Shown: positions 11,171 to 22,164, numbered from the stretch's first letter. The stretch: 64,000 bases of DNA from Ryuthela nishihirai (GCA_038380435.1 JAWZYU010000019.1:31893801-31957800), one strand, 5' to 3'. A program made the numbers and translations. Notes: generated by a model from the letters alone, not told the origin.

Positions 11171-12505
11171 TGTTATTCTTCTAGCTGCTGTTGTTTCCTG
11201 ATAGATCTGAAAATAAAATATATGCTGGTATTACTGTATATTTGCTGGTACTGGTACAAACTGATATAACACGTAATGTTTTATTGATTGCAAACTACTC
11301 ATAAAAATAGCTTGATCTAGTTCAGAAACAAATACGAATGAGTAAGACATAGTATCCGTAATATGCACTAAGTGGCCATTTAAATGTGGCCATCCTATTC
11401 TGTGCTGAAGAATGAATTATGAAAAACCATGAAAGATGTATGAAAGAAGTGGCAGAATTCAGTTGTTGGTGAAGCTTGTGAGATGTGTGAATTGAGAATT
11501 CTAAAGAAGACTAAAATAAAAAAAAACCCGAAAAGAGCAAATGCCCAGTTCAGCCTAAATCCGTTGATTGAAGACATTCAACGCTTTCGACCAAGAATAA
11601 ACTGTTAATCTATAAAATAATGATCCGACCCATCATTGCGTATGCTCTCCAAGTCTGAAGCCAGACAAATGATGCAAATAATTTGAAAAAGGTAGAATTT
11701 TTCAGACCTTGAAAATAGTATGAGTGTTGATGCAAAGTGTGTGGGTCTCTGTTTCAGAGACAGCGTGTCTCTTTCGTTGTTTTAGAGAAGATGTTGCAAA
11801 GTTTTATGGGAAGTGGGTTAGAGAAGTAGTAAACACAAGAATCTTGTTGGGAGTATAAGCATTCCTTGACATATGTAAGGGTTCCTTTGCTGGAGACCTT
11901 ATTTAAGTTCTTACTTAAGTTCCATACTAAAAATACCCACGCAGTACTCTCCACTTCTGTATATCAGTAATATTGCGTTTTGGTACTTTACTCTCTTCTA
12001 CATAAAAATATTAATTTATTAATTACGAATTTTACATCCGTTATTATGCCTACATCTCCACCACAAGAAATGCCATTAGGCTACCTGAGGCCAAATGGAG
12101 AAGAAATAATAAACGACTTTCAAATTTACTGTTCATTATTATTTCTAATATCTAAGACAACATAATATCTCTTTTTATTCGTTTTGCAATGGTTATTTGA
12201 CGTGTTATGTAGACAATCACAGCATTTGCTTTGCGAGTCAAAGCGACTAGGCAACTTTCGTATTATCGATAGGAATTTTAATATTAAAGCCATCAGCCGG
12301 AATCGTAACACTATCTATTATAGCGAAGACACAAAAGCGAAAGAGTTAAAATAGAATAGTGCTGAACTGTAGAAGGCATATCACCATTTTGTAGTGGCCT
12401 GTGACATTTGATTGTCTTATTTTAACACTACAACTCTATTAGTCGAAGATCTTGTTAGTTAGCGAGTATCTTCATTTGGTTCAGCAGGCTGAACAAGGCT
12501 AAACT
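11171..12505. other. No recognisable gene or element
   Basis: This is AT-rich sequence with only short chance frames (60-66 codons). I see no repeat shared with the rest of the window and no transposon ends. Confidence 0.6.
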
Positions 12506-12519
12506 TTCCTGACAGAATG

Positions 12520-12906
12520 GGGCGGGGGTGGCTCAGTCGGTCTCGCGCCAAGCTCGTAATCTGTAGTTCTCAGGTTCGAGTCCCAGCTGGGTCAGCGTTG
12601 AGATTTATCTCCGCAAAATTCCCCGCCCTGCCCACGGTCAGTAGGGGACACTGATGGGCTTGGAAAGGCCGCCGTCCATCGGATGGGACGTTAAGCCGTG
12701 GCCCCGTGTGCGGGAGAGCCATACCCTGTGCACGTTAAAGAACACGCTGGATGGCCTTGACGGGAGGCTACCATCTGTCTCCCAACAGCTGTTCCAGTGG
12801 GTCCCCTGCCCCAACCTTCTCTGAGCCTTCGGGGTCCATGTGACCTGGCCATTTAGCCCATGGTGTGCAAAAAAGTGCCGCTCAGAGGTAAAACAACCCA
12901 ACCCAA
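12520..12906 (+). mobile_element. SINE-A, full-length
   Basis: The TSD is TTCCTGACAGAATG at 12506-12519 and TTCCTCACAAAATG at 12907-12920, with two mismatches. Box A is mutated to GTCTCGCGCC just downstream of TCAGTCGG. The remainder is close to the 1132 copy. Confidence 0.95.
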
Positions 12907-12925
12907 TTCCTCACAAAATGTGTTT

Positions 12926-13229
12926 GAACTGGGTTGCCAAGGAAGGCTGTTAAGAGACAGATGGTATCCTTCTATCAAGACCATCTAGCGCATTTATTAA
13001 CGTGCACAGGATTTGACTCTCCTGTACACGGTGCCACGGCTTTAAGTCCCATCCGACGGACGGTAGACTTTTCAAACTCATCGGTGTCTCCCCTTCTGAC
13101 CGAGAGCTGGGGAGGGAGGGGGCGGGGTAGCTAGAGCGATAAATCTCAATGGTGTCACAGTTGAGGATCGAACCTGCCAAGTACAGATTACAAGCCTGAC
13201 GCGTTACCGACTGAGCCAACTCTCGCTCC
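12926..13229 (-). mobile_element. SINE-A, old copy without the tail half
   Basis: It starts within GGCTGTTAAGAGACAGATGG and extends to the head (CCGACTGAGCCAACTCTCGC). It is only 20 bp from the preceding copy and in the opposite orientation. Its divergence shows it was resident before the 12520 copy arrived. Confidence 0.85.
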
Positions 13230-13289
13230 TATCTAGGAGTAGGGGCGTAAAGTAATTGAATTGAAATAGAGCTTACCAAAAGCAAAACA

Positions 13290-14715
13290 CTACATTTTTT
13301 CATCAAATAATGCAATATATGCTTTGCCTCTTTTGCTCTAGAGATATTTTTTTAGACATAGACCTTTATCCCCATTGTATAGACAAATTACATTTCATAT
13401 AAAGAATTTTGCACAATATATTTTCAAAAATTATGTGTTTAACAATAGGAACATTGAAAATAACCACAAGAGTTCAAATAACTCGCATGTGGGTTTGTAC
13501 AATATGGTAAAACATTATGAAAAAGGCAACAATTTAATACAAAACTTGTAGATGTGATATCATTTTCCATTCTATATTCAAAATAATGAAGACATAAATT
13601 CAAAAACAAAATCTATAACTACCAAAATAACGATTATTATCAATTTTTAAAGAAGTTTCAGTATCATCATATTCAAAAATCCAGATTTTTAACTTTTTTT
13701 TAAAAGAGTGAAAGTTTGTTTCAGCTTTAAGATTACCAGGTAAATTATTAAATATTTTTGGTGCTAAATATATATAATGTTTTTGTATATGTTTTTTTTA
13801 GGAAGAGGTAAAATAAGATTAACGTGTTGAGCCATTCTTGTATTATAATTTATATGTCTAATATCACTTTCAATCCAGTGCTTTTTAAGATATATAATGA
13901 TATTGTATATGTATAATTTTTTTAAAGGTAATATATGCACTTAACCATAAAAGTGTCTAACACTATTTATTTTTAAATACCAAAGTGTCTAACACTATCA
14001 ATTTTTGCCCCACTCCTTTCCCCTTCATGGAAGATGGAAAGAGAGCCATACCTCCCCTGAGATGTTCTTTTCCTTAAAATGCATCTAATTATTCTATTTT
14101 GAGTTTTAATTAATGGTTTAATATTGCTGAGATATACTCCACCCCAAGAAAGTAATCCATATATTAAATGAGATTTAACCCATGCATTATAAATTAGTTT
14201 AGAAGTGTAATATTTACAATATATCTAATAAAAATAATTGTGGTATTATAGTATTAAGTTTTCTTATTAAAGTATCAATGTGTTTATTCCAAGTTAGTTT
14301 ACTATCAATGTGTACTCCTAAGTATTTATAGCACTCAACATCTTCTAGTGGCTTGCATGAACAACCAGTACCGATACATTGAACTGTATGATAAAACAAT
14401 TTCATTTTCAAATTATCTCTTTGATTTTTTTCTCAATCGAAAATATATATATATTTCGTTTTTTCGACGTTTAGAAACAACTTATTTTTCATAAACCATT
14501 TTCTGATTTTCCATAAATCTTAATTTATTTTTTCAATCAAAATATTTTCAGTAGTTGCTGTATGTATCAGAGCAGTATCATCGGCAAAAGCTATTAAATC
14601 TCCTTTTAGTTCCAGGTTACAAAGATCATTTATAAAAATATTAAATAATATTGGACCTAATACAGACCCTTGTAAATATATTTCAGAATAATATTCGTGG
14701 AATCTAATGATATAT
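13290..14715 (-). pseudogene. LINE 2, reverse transcriptase and C-terminal remnant
   Basis: Read on the minus strand, the order from the right is GPILFNIFINDL, then the active site IAFADDTALIHT at about 14565-14595. KWFMKNKLFLNVEKTKYI follows, then the segment with YKYLGVHIDSKLTWNKHI at about 14285-14330. The C-terminal APKIFNNLPGNLKAETNFHS lies at about 13710-13775. Stops and frameshifts interrupt it. The gene arrangement and C-terminal motif parallel LINE 1, so it probably belongs to a related lineage. A foreign segment of about 70-100 bp interrupts it at 13980-14080. Confidence 0.85.
13980..14078. repeat. Insert in LINE 2, inverted match to 15448-15505
   Basis: The stretch GCCCCACTCCTTTCCCCTTC onward (about 14005-14065) is the reverse complement of 15449-15505, with about one mismatch in 56 bp. 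On its left AAGTGTCTAACACTAT occurs twice (near 13951 and 13984), which may be a local duplication made at insertion. I do not recognise the element. Confidence 0.6.
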
Positions 14716-14921
14716 ATATATAATTAAAAACCCTTCAAGCAGTTGCTTTCCACAGAGGTCTGACAGGAGTCTGTCAGTTTATATGCCATAGCAGAAGGTC
14801 TGTGATGATGGAAGGAGCTCAGCAGAGAAAACAACACATACATCCATACCTTACCCAGGGCTCGAACCCAGATCCCTTATATCACTAGCCAAGCGCGCTA
14901 ACCACTCGGCCATGGGATGGC
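14716..14921 (-). mobile_element. SINE-B, full-length
   Basis: SINE-B is a second tRNA-derived SINE, unrelated in body to SINE-A. Read on the minus strand, the head carries box A TGGCCGAGTGG and box B GGTTCGAGCCC. The body includes CTGACAGACTCCTGTCAGACC and ends in a T/A-rich tail (left edge here). A probable TSD is TAATGATATAT at 14706-14716 and TAATGATGTAT to the right. Confidence 0.85.
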
Positions 14922-14930
14922 TGTAATGAT

Positions 14931-14994
14931 GTATCAGAATAATATGACCACCACCATAGTATATATATGGTAGGTGGTCATATTATTCTGATAC
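14931..14994. repeat. Perfect 22-bp inverted repeat (hairpin)
   Basis: The arms at 14931-14952 and 14973-14994 are perfect complements (GTATCAGAATAATATGACCA and two more bases). With one bulge the stem extends five more base pairs into the AT-rich loop. It directly abuts the SINE-B head, and the SINE TSD overlaps the left arm edge. It may be a tiny foldback element into which the SINE inserted. Confidence 0.8.
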
Positions 14995-15044
14995 GACTGT
15001 GTATATTTTACCATTTTCTTTTCGTCCCCGTTCCGGTGCTAAAA

Positions 15045-15433
15045 GGGACGGGGGTAGCTCAGTCGGTAGCGCGCCAGGCTCGTAATCTGTAGTTCCCAGG
15101 TTCGAGTCCCAGCTGGGTCAGCGTTGAGATTTATCTCCGCAAAATTCCTTGCCCTGCCCACGGTCAGTAGGGGACACCGATGGGCTTGGAAAGGCCGCCG
15201 TCCGTCAGATGGGACGTTAAGCCGTGGCCCCGTGTGCGGGAGAGCCATACCCTGTGCACCTTAAAGAACACGCTGGATGGCCTTGACGGGAGGCTACCAT
15301 CTGTCTCCCAACAGATGTTCCAGTGGGTCCCCTCCCCCAACCTTCTCTGAGCCTTCTGGGTCCATGTGACCTGGCCATTTAGCCCATGGTGTGCAAAAAA
15401 GTGCCGCTCAGAGGTAAAACAACCCAACCCAAC
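15045..15433 (+). mobile_element. SINE-A, full-length
   Basis: A perfect 12-bp TSD, CCGGTGCTAAAA, lies at 15033-15044 and 15434-15445. It carries private changes (GGTAGCTCAG in box A; AACAGATGTTCC in the body). It inserted just left of the 56-bp segment that is repeated inverted inside LINE 2. Confidence 0.96.
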
Positions 15434-15447
15434 CCGGTGCTAAAATT

Positions 15448-15505
15448 CTCAGGGGAGGTACGGCTCTCTTTCCATCTTCCATGAAGGGGAAAGGAGTGGG
15501 GCAAA
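15448..15505. repeat. Inverted partner of the LINE 2 insert
   Basis: CTCAGGGGAGGTACGGCTCT and what follows mirrors 14005-14065. With the young SINE-A removed, the two arms would be about 1 kb apart. Confidence 0.7.
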
Positions 15506-15895
15506 AATTGTGAAAAAAAAGTAAATGTACAAAATAATTTTTGATTAAAATTTCAACCTTTTAGTCAGTCTTTAGTTAGCACCATACGTCTTTTGATTAT
15601 TTTTGAAGTATTCTCTATCTTTAATAAATTAATGCCTCTTTTTGTTTTTAATGACATTACTCACGGTTTCTACGAACTAGTTTTTGTAACATTTTTTTCT
15701 TCCAAATAGCATTAAAATTTCAATTCTTGTAATAAAACGATTACAATAAAAAACATAAGGATAAAATGAATGAATAGCCAAATGCATTTCTGTATAATAT
15801 GGCTTATGATGTGTCAGACAATTTTACTTTCTACAAATCTGACTCGTGCTAAGGAAATTGAGCCCGACTCTCTAATAAACATCATTTATCTCTAG

Positions 15896-16280
15896 GTTGG
15901 GTTGTTTTACCTCTGAGCGGCACTTTTTTGCACACCATGGGCTAAATGGCCAGGTCACATGGACCTCGAAGGCTCAGAGAAGGTTGGGGGAGGGGACCCA
16001 CTGGAACAGCTGTTGGGAGACAGATGGTAGCCTCCCGTCAAGGGCATCCAGCGTGTTCTTTAACGTGCACAGGGTATGGCTCTCCCGCACACGGGGACAC
16101 GGCTTAACGTCCCATCCGACGGACGGCGGCCTTTCCAAGCCCATCGGTGTCCCTTACTGACCGTGGGCAGGGCGGGGAATTTTGCGGAGATAAATCTCAA
16201 CGCTGACCCAGCTGGGACTCGAACCTGGGAACTACAGATTGCGAGCCTGGCGCGCTACCGACTGAGCCACCCCCGTCCCA
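15896..16280 (-). mobile_element. SINE-A, full-length
   Basis: An 11-bp TSD, TTTATCTCTAG, lies at 15885-15895 and 16284-16294. It differs from the other young copies by small changes (GACCTCGAAGG, one base short; GGGGACACGG). Confidence 0.95.
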
Positions 16281-16429
16281 TTTTTTATCTCTAGTACAAT
16301 CATAACAATACACTGTGCTTTAAAAGACATCTTCCTGATAAACTAAATATTAATTGTTCTTGAACTTATCCCTATTATGCATTTCTAATAAAACTGAATA
16401 TTCACTGAAAATGCCGTTCAGCTTTTGAA

Positions 16430-16880
16430 ATAAACTTCACGTTCTAGTTAAATCCCTCTTCGGCTGGTGGGCGTCGAGGCCACCAAAGTCTGCCACAAAG
16501 CAGTGTGGGCTTGATGGCCATTTCTGATGTCGCCGTTACCTATAATACAGACCCTAAACGACCCAGAGACAAGAAAAGAATTCCAATTGACTCTGGCGTA
16601 GGCATCGTTCATTTCGTCTCATCATCAGCGGGATGCTTCGAGAACAGCGGGAATCTCAGGGGATTTTTCAACGCTGCAGATCTTATCTTTACCAGGAGTT
16701 TGTCAACAGCCACTAACGAGCAGACTCAGTACTCCAGGGTCGCTTGCTGGTCTCGAAGCGGTTCGCATGTAAAGATGCATTATTCATGGCCGCATGGCAG
16801 CAGTTATTGCTGAGTGGTTAGCGGCCCACTGCTTTGCGTGCTTGGGGCTCTTTCATTTCCAGACAGAAGCTTAGAGATGT
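16430..16880 (+). other. Unassigned GC-richer segment with a 102-codon frame
   Basis: An open frame (16505-16813) begins MGLMAISDVAVTYNTDPKRP. I do not recognise the protein: no domain motif, signal peptide or membrane segment is evident. A tRNA-like TGAGTGGTTAGCGGC occurs at about 16812. The segment's base composition is higher in GC than its flanks. It could be an old element or a diverged exon, and the sequence alone does not decide. Confidence 0.3.
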
Positions 16881-17499
16881 AGATATATATATATATTGAT
16901 TTGCAGCCCTAAAAGACAACAGTGTGGACTACTGCTAGCTCATTTAGTCGAATGCTTTAGCATCTTGAAGCTATTTAGATGCAAAATGAATTCTGAAAAC
17001 TTAGACTGAATTTAGGAGAAATAATGTTTTTAGACTACTAAGTAATTTTTGGCTTTGAGATTGCTATTTGAAAGCATTTAAACGGATTTCCCTCTCTGTT
17101 TGAATTGCAGCAGAACTACAGTTGAGTTTTAAACTTCCCATTATGCTCAACTATTATTCTATTACTGGAATATTTAAATTTCTTAAACTTTAAAGTGCTA
17201 AGCTCTCTTCTAGAGTTGAACTGAACAATATACGGATGATAATATTTTTACTTTCTTTTCTCAGCGAAGTAAATGAACATTAGAACTTTACCCAAGGTAA
17301 CTAACTAAGGAACAAAAACAATCGTGTTAAAGAGAGATAATAATTTTCAATTAAACACCAGATAATTATATGAGGAAAAAATGGCAAAAGTTTTAACGAA
17401 AACATTAAAATCTTGTAATTTTGAATTAAAAAGTGTGCGATGTTGATCTATATCAAAAGAAACGTGTTTTTCCGGAAATGTAGTAAAATCTTAAATAAA

Positions 17500-17697
17500 T
17501 AAAATACCCCTCAAGCAGCTGCTTTCCAGAGATGTCTGACAGGAGCCTGTCAGTTTAATGCGCCAAAGAGAAGATCTGTGAGGAAGGCGAGACGTCAGAA
17601 GGAAGCCAACACGAAAAAGGAACCATGTGATTTATCTAGGGCTTGAACCCAAGTTCCTTTGATCAGTAGTAGCCAAGCATGCTAACTACCCGACAGA
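17500..17697 (-). mobile_element. SINE-B, diverged copy
   Basis: The tail TAAATAAATAAAATACCCC is at the left. The body CTGACAGGAGCCTGTCAGTT is clear. The head is decayed (AGCATGCTAACTACCCGACAG), and box B reads GGGCTTGAACCCAAG. It is clearly older than the 14716 copy. Confidence 0.75.
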
Positions 17698-17819
17698 ATT
17701 AATTATTGGCTAATGGCATGGTAACAGTTACAAAGTATTCTCCATTGAGCCAATTATTATTATATTAATTTTGATTTTTATTTAATGTAAGATTAATTTT
17801 TGTTAATGCAATGAAGGCC

Positions 17820-18175
17820 TCCGTATTTGCACGGCGGCATTCATGCATTAACTGAACCTCAACAGTCCAGAATCTTTAAGTTGGAGCCGACAAACTTCAT
17901 CTTCTCGCCTTCACTATGTGTCCCTACAGTATGCTTCAAAATTGCGATCCCTGCTGGGCCATCCTATTTGGGACTCTTTTTTCAGTCCTCAGTGGGGGAT
18001 ACTTTACACGAATTGCCCGATAGCCATTCATCCTTTCAGTTTGTGTGTACGAGGCTACTTCGGAGACATCAACATCAGCCTCTATAGTAATGCCCATTCG
18101 ACAGCTGAACCACTTCCACCGTAGCTCGCTGTTCCCCTTCGTGCGACTGTTGTGACCACCCCTGACTATATTTTA
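17820..18175 (+). pseudogene. LINE fragment, region after the reverse transcriptase
   Basis: The frame reads SLQYASKLRSLLGHPIWDSF, then FSPQWGILYTN. Later blocks include PFSLCVRGYF and, across a stop, LAVPLRATVVTTPDY. This resembles the linker between the reverse transcriptase and RNase H of jockey/I-type LINEs known from arthropods (my recollection of the family pattern, unchecked). No start, catalytic motif or ends are present, so it is an isolated internal piece. A competing frame of 86 codons overlaps it and has no recognisable motif. Confidence 0.55.
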
Positions 18176-18483
18176 GGGCGGCACACACATTAGAGGCCGT
18201 GATTTTTTGCAATTGCCAACCTAAAGCCAGTTACCGGACCCACATCAAAATCTACACACATATATAACAAAAACTTACAGGTAACAAAAACATCATTTAT
18301 TGACAGATCAGTTCAACATTTTACACAGAACTAATTTCCACTTTTGGGACGATTTTAACACGCCCCCTGGTGTGGTCCTTTGCAATCAAGGGAAACTTTA
18401 GGAGTGATGGAGGTCAGTTGATTAAAAGTTCTTTATGACCAAGCTAATCGCTCAAGAGGCTATCAGCCATCAAATAGTTTTTA

Positions 18484-18530
18484 TGGAACTCAAAAGTCGG
18501 GAGCTCAAAAGTCGGGAGCTCAAAAAAGCT
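18484..18530 (+). repeat. 15-bp tandem repeat
   Basis: CTCAAAAGTCGGGAG is repeated about two and a half times, ending CTCAAAAAAGCTCGATCT. It lies immediately left of the hAT-like fragment ending at 18661. Confidence 0.7.
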
Positions 18531-18540
18531 CGATCTAGTA

Positions 18541-18661
18541 ACAAAGTAAAAATAACCATTGTTATACTATAACTATAATTTTATCTATCTATACAAGGGG
18601 TACGCCAGCTACATACACCTTTCCAGGGGGCACGTGAAGCATAAAAGGTTGAGAACTACTG
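18541..18661 (-). mobile_element. hAT-like MITE fragment
   Basis: Read on the minus strand it begins CAGTAGTTCTCAACCTTTTA and continues through GGGGTACGCCAGC-like text. It matches the element at 25251 in reverse orientation, including TAAAACTATAGTTATA-like sequence. Possible 8-bp TSD: ATCTAGTA at 18533 and ATCTAATA at 18662, one mismatch. It lacks the second terminus seen at 25440. Confidence 0.6.
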
Positions 18662-18988
18662 ATCTAATATATAAAGAAGAAAGTTTGTTTGTGTGTTGTT
18701 GTGAGAGATATGCCGCTTATGCACTCGAACCCCAAAAGAGCTAGAGGCACCAAACTTTCCATGAACGTTCCCTTCACCCAGGGTAAGAATATAGGCTATT
18801 TGCGAACCCACTGGGGTCAACCAAAAATTGGAGTGGGAAGGTTTGAATTTCACAAAATCCTCATAGATTTAACATGAACGGTTGAAAGTTATTGAAAATA
18901 ATTGTCATCAATAAATTTGAAACAAGGAATGCATCAAACTAATTTCTTTCTAGTTTCGTATTATAAAGTCATTGTTCAGTTTGTTGGG

Positions 18989-19374
18989 TTGGGTTGGGTT
19001 GTTTTACCTCTGAGCGGCACTTTTTTGCACACCATGGGCTAAATGGCCAGGTCACAAGGACCCCGAAGGCTCAGAGAAGGTTGGGGGAGGGGAGCCACTG
19101 GAACAGCTGTTGGGAGACAGATGGTAGCCTCCCGTCAAGGCCATCCAGCGTGTTCTTTAACGTGCACAGGGTACGGCTCTCCCGCACACGGAGCCACGGC
19201 TTAACGTCCCATCCGAGGACGGCGGCCTTTCCAAGCCCATCGGTGTCCCCTACTGACCGTGGGCAGGGCGGGGAATTTTGCGGAGATAAATCTCAACGCT
19301 GACCCAGCTGGGACTCGAACCTGGGAACTACAGATTACGAGCCTGGCGCGCTACCGACTGAGCCACCCCCGGCC
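18989..19374 (-). mobile_element. SINE-A, full-length
   Basis: A 13-bp TSD, TCAGTTTGTTGGG, lies at 18976-18988 and 19375-19387. The tail holds several TTGGG units, and part of these overlaps the duplicated target, so the exact boundary is ambiguous by a few bases. Confidence 0.94.
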
Positions 19375-19769
19375 TCAGTTTGTTGGGGCAAGAGCACGAG
19401 CGTCGGTGTGTATTGAAGCCATTCTAATTAAGCACGAGCGAAAAACGAAAGCTTGCAAAACTGAATTGGTATCGGAAATTAAAATTAACTTCATTTGAAA
19501 AAATATGTAAAAGTTAATAAACGTAATATGTTAATTAATATAAGTTTTAATACGTTATATATTTTTTCGTAGTATCTATACATTTTTTGGGCATCTCAGA
19601 ACTTATATCATTTTATTTTTCTATAAAGTTACATATGCTTGGCAAACGGTATACGAGGGACACTGGTGGACACGAAAGGATTTGAAAAGTTCGATTATCT
19701 AAGCGAGGTCATTCCGTTTTTTGGTTTAGAAACTCCTGACGTGGGGTTGTTCATACGGTACCTCGAAAT

Positions 19770-20470
19770 ATGTCCATTCTTTCCTTCCGTAAAAGAGAGG
19801 GGAAAAAATTAAACTGGAGGGGATTGATCGTAATGATTTTTTATGCCAAATGGAAGCTTGTGACGTGGGGAGTGCCACCTTTATATTTTAGATGGGGAGT
19901 ACCATTTGCTACAATCTTAGAGAGTTTGAGACTTCCCCAAGAAGGGAGGGATAAATTTTTACCAGGGGGTGGGGTGAAAAAACTATCGCAATGAATTTTA
20001 TGACAAATGAAAGCTTCCGGGGTGGGGAGTGTAATCTACTATACATGTTAGTGAGTTTCAGACCTCCCTAAAGAGGGGGATAAAATTTTTTAAGGGGGGT
20101 GAGGTAGAGGGGGAGGACGAAACGATCGCAATGAGTTTTTTGCTAAATGAAAAGCTTGCAACATGGAGAGTGCATATACTAATATTTTAGAGTTTCTGAT
20201 CTCCCCTAGAAGAGGGGATAAAATATTTGCCAAGGGGGAGTGGGGACAACGATACGGTCTTAATAAGTTTTATGCCAAATGAAAGTTTCTGGCATGGGGA
20301 GGGCCTTTTACTATATACTTTAGAGAGTTTCAGACTTCCCCTAGAAGAGGGGGATAAAATTTTTACCACGGGGCTAGCGATGGAGAGGAGGGTATGATCT
20401 TAATAAGTTTTATGCCAAAAGAAAACTTACGAACTGGGGAATTCCATTTACTATACACTTTAGAGCAGTG
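19770..20470 (+). repeat. Tandem array, ~130-157-bp unit, about 5 copies
   Basis: The unit is marked by ATGCCAAATGAAAGCTT followed by a G-rich GTGGGGAGTG block and GAGAGTTTCAGACTTCCC. It recurs at 19845, 20002, 20142, 20274 and 20414. The same unit appears on the opposite strand across 26860-29050. Monomers are diverged (G-run length varies), so the array is old. The family is not recognised. Confidence 0.8.
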
Positions 20471-20512
20471 GAGAAGCGTGACTTTTTGAGTAGGAGAAGC
20501 AATTACTAGAAG

Positions 20513-20898
20513 GGTTGGGTTGTTTTACCTCTGAGCGGCACTTTTTTAGCACACCATGGGCTAAATGGCCAGGTCACAAGGACCCCAAAGGCTCAGAGAA
20601 GGTTGGGGGGAGGGGACCAACTGGACAACTGTTAGGAGACAGATGGTAGCCTCCCATCAATGCCATCCAGCGTGTTCTTTAAGGTGCACAGGGTATGGAT
20701 CTCCCGCACACGGAGCGAAGGCTTAACGTCTCATCCGACGGACGGCGACCTTTCCAACCCCTTCGGTGTCCCCTACTAACCGTGGGCAGGGCGAGGAGTT
20801 TTGCGGAGATGTCTCAACGCTGACCCAGCTGGGACTCGAACCTGGGAACTGCAGATTACGAGCCTGGCGCGCTACCTACTGAGCCACCACCCGCCCCA
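20513..20898 (-). mobile_element. SINE-A, full-length, moderately diverged
   Basis: It is complete from the TTGGGTTGTTTTACC tail to the head. It lost two bases in the GAGATGTCTCAACGC block (usually GAGATAAATCTCAACGC), a variant shared with the copy at 59820. No clear TSD: AGAAGGG and AGATGGAGG flank it only loosely. Confidence 0.92.
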
Positions 20899-20917
20899 TT
20901 TTTAGATGGAGGGCTAC

Positions 20918-21296
20918 AACTTAATCGGAACGTCGTTCCGGTAATCGATGCTTTCAAATCACTAAACCGGAACGCCATTCTGATGCTCGATGTTTGCGAA
21001 TTACTAAACCGGAACGTCGTTCCGGTAATCGATGCTTTCAAATCACTAAACCGGAACGCCATTCTGATGCTCGATGTTTCGAATTAGTAAACCGGAACGT
21101 CGTTCCGGTAATCGATGCTTTCAAATCACTAAACCGGAACGCCATTCTGATGCTCGATGTTTGTGAATTACTAAACCGGAACGACGCTCCGTTACTCGAT
21201 GTTTTCAAATTACTGAACCGAAACGCCATTCCGGCACTAGATGTTTGCTAATCATTGAACGGGATCGACGATTCGGTACTTGATGTTTCGAAATCT
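20918..21296 (+). repeat. 42-bp tandem array with alternating A/B monomers
   Basis: About nine 42-bp monomers begin AAACCGGAAC at 20964, 21006, 21048, 21089 and so on. Two monomer types alternate: one continues GTCGTTCCGGTAATCGATGC, the other GCCATTCTGATGCTCGATGT. The higher-order period is therefore 84 bp. Because 42 is divisible by 3, frames stay open on both strands; these are not genes. Outer monomers are more diverged than the middle ones, as expected of unequal exchange. Confidence 0.92.
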
Positions 21297-21748
21297 ATGA
21301 GTGAAAATAGTTCTGTACTTTTTAAATCAAATGTTATTGGAAATTAATATTATACATTGCGTCTTTTCTGGAAAAAAATATCGGGATACTGTGGCCTCTG
21401 TGGAATGGTCCAAGCGCATGAAAGAAGTTAAATATGTTAATGTAATTACTAGGAAGTTATAATGAAAGTACAAATTAATATTGCAAAAAAGAATTAATAA
21501 AATCACTTTCAGAAAAGTTGTATAACAAACTCCAAATTTGAGTGATGCATTCTAAAGAATATCTCGATTTCGCTCTTTGCTTTTGTTGTGGTCCAGTCGA
21601 AAATTGAGAAATGAAAAATGTCACAAACTGTACGTTAAAAACATTTTATTAATAGATTCTAAACTAAAAGATAATAATTAAATTTTGTTTTTTACGGATG
21701 AAAACAGGTGAGAATACGGCACATACCTGCGTATACTCAGAAAAAAAT

Positions 21749-22151
21749 GGGGCGGGGTAGCTCAGTCGGTAGCGCGCCAGGCTGGTAATCTGTAGTTCCC
21801 AGGTTCGAGTCCCAACTTGGTCAGCGTTGAGATTTATCTCCGCAAAATTCTCCGCCCTGCAGTCATTGTATTCTTCCCCCGTCAGTAGGGGACACCGATG
21901 GGCTTAGAAAGACTGCCATCCGTCGGATGGGGCGTTAAGCCTTGGCCCCGTGAGCGAGAGAGCCATACCCTGTGCACGTTAAAGAACACGCTGGATGGCC
22001 TTGACGGGAGGCTACCATCTGTCTCCCAACAGCTGTTCCAGTGGGTCCCCTACCCAACCTTCTCTGAGCCTTCGGGATCCTTGAGACCTAGCCGTTTAGA
22101 CCATAGTGTGCCAAAAAGTGTCGCTCAGAGGTTAAACAACCTAACTCAACC
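21749..22151 (+). mobile_element. SINE-A with a 16-bp insertion in the body
   Basis: The copy is complete, but the block after CCGCCCTGC carries extra AGTCATTGTATTCTTCC before the GTCAGTAGGGGACACCG landmark. A-rich flanks (CTCAGAAAAAAA left, CTCAGAAGAAAAAAA right) are a probable TSD. The copy sits against the large foldback at 22165. Confidence 0.88.
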
Positions 22152-22164
22152 TCAGAAGAAAAAA

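Noticed and set aside
15897..16160. Recurrent 87-codon frame beginning MGCFTSERHFFAHHGLNGQV, found at about ten places
   Set aside because: It is the antisense translation of the SINE-A body. It recurs only because the SINE does, is broken in older copies and has no independent start, promoter or protein motif. Such frames are often mis-annotated as hypothetical proteins.
16076..16294. Recurrent frame beginning MALPHTGTRLNVPSDGRRPF
   Set aside because: It is another frame of the same SINE-A body and head, extending into the tRNA-like region. Not a gene.
18960..19000. TTGGG repeats as telomeric or interstitial telomere sequence
   Set aside because: These are SINE-A tails, only a few units long and always attached to the SINE body. 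The arthropod telomere unit is usually TTAGG.
20994..21251. 85-codon repetitive frame in the 42-bp array
   Set aside because: The unit length is a multiple of three, so open frames on both strands are expected without selection.
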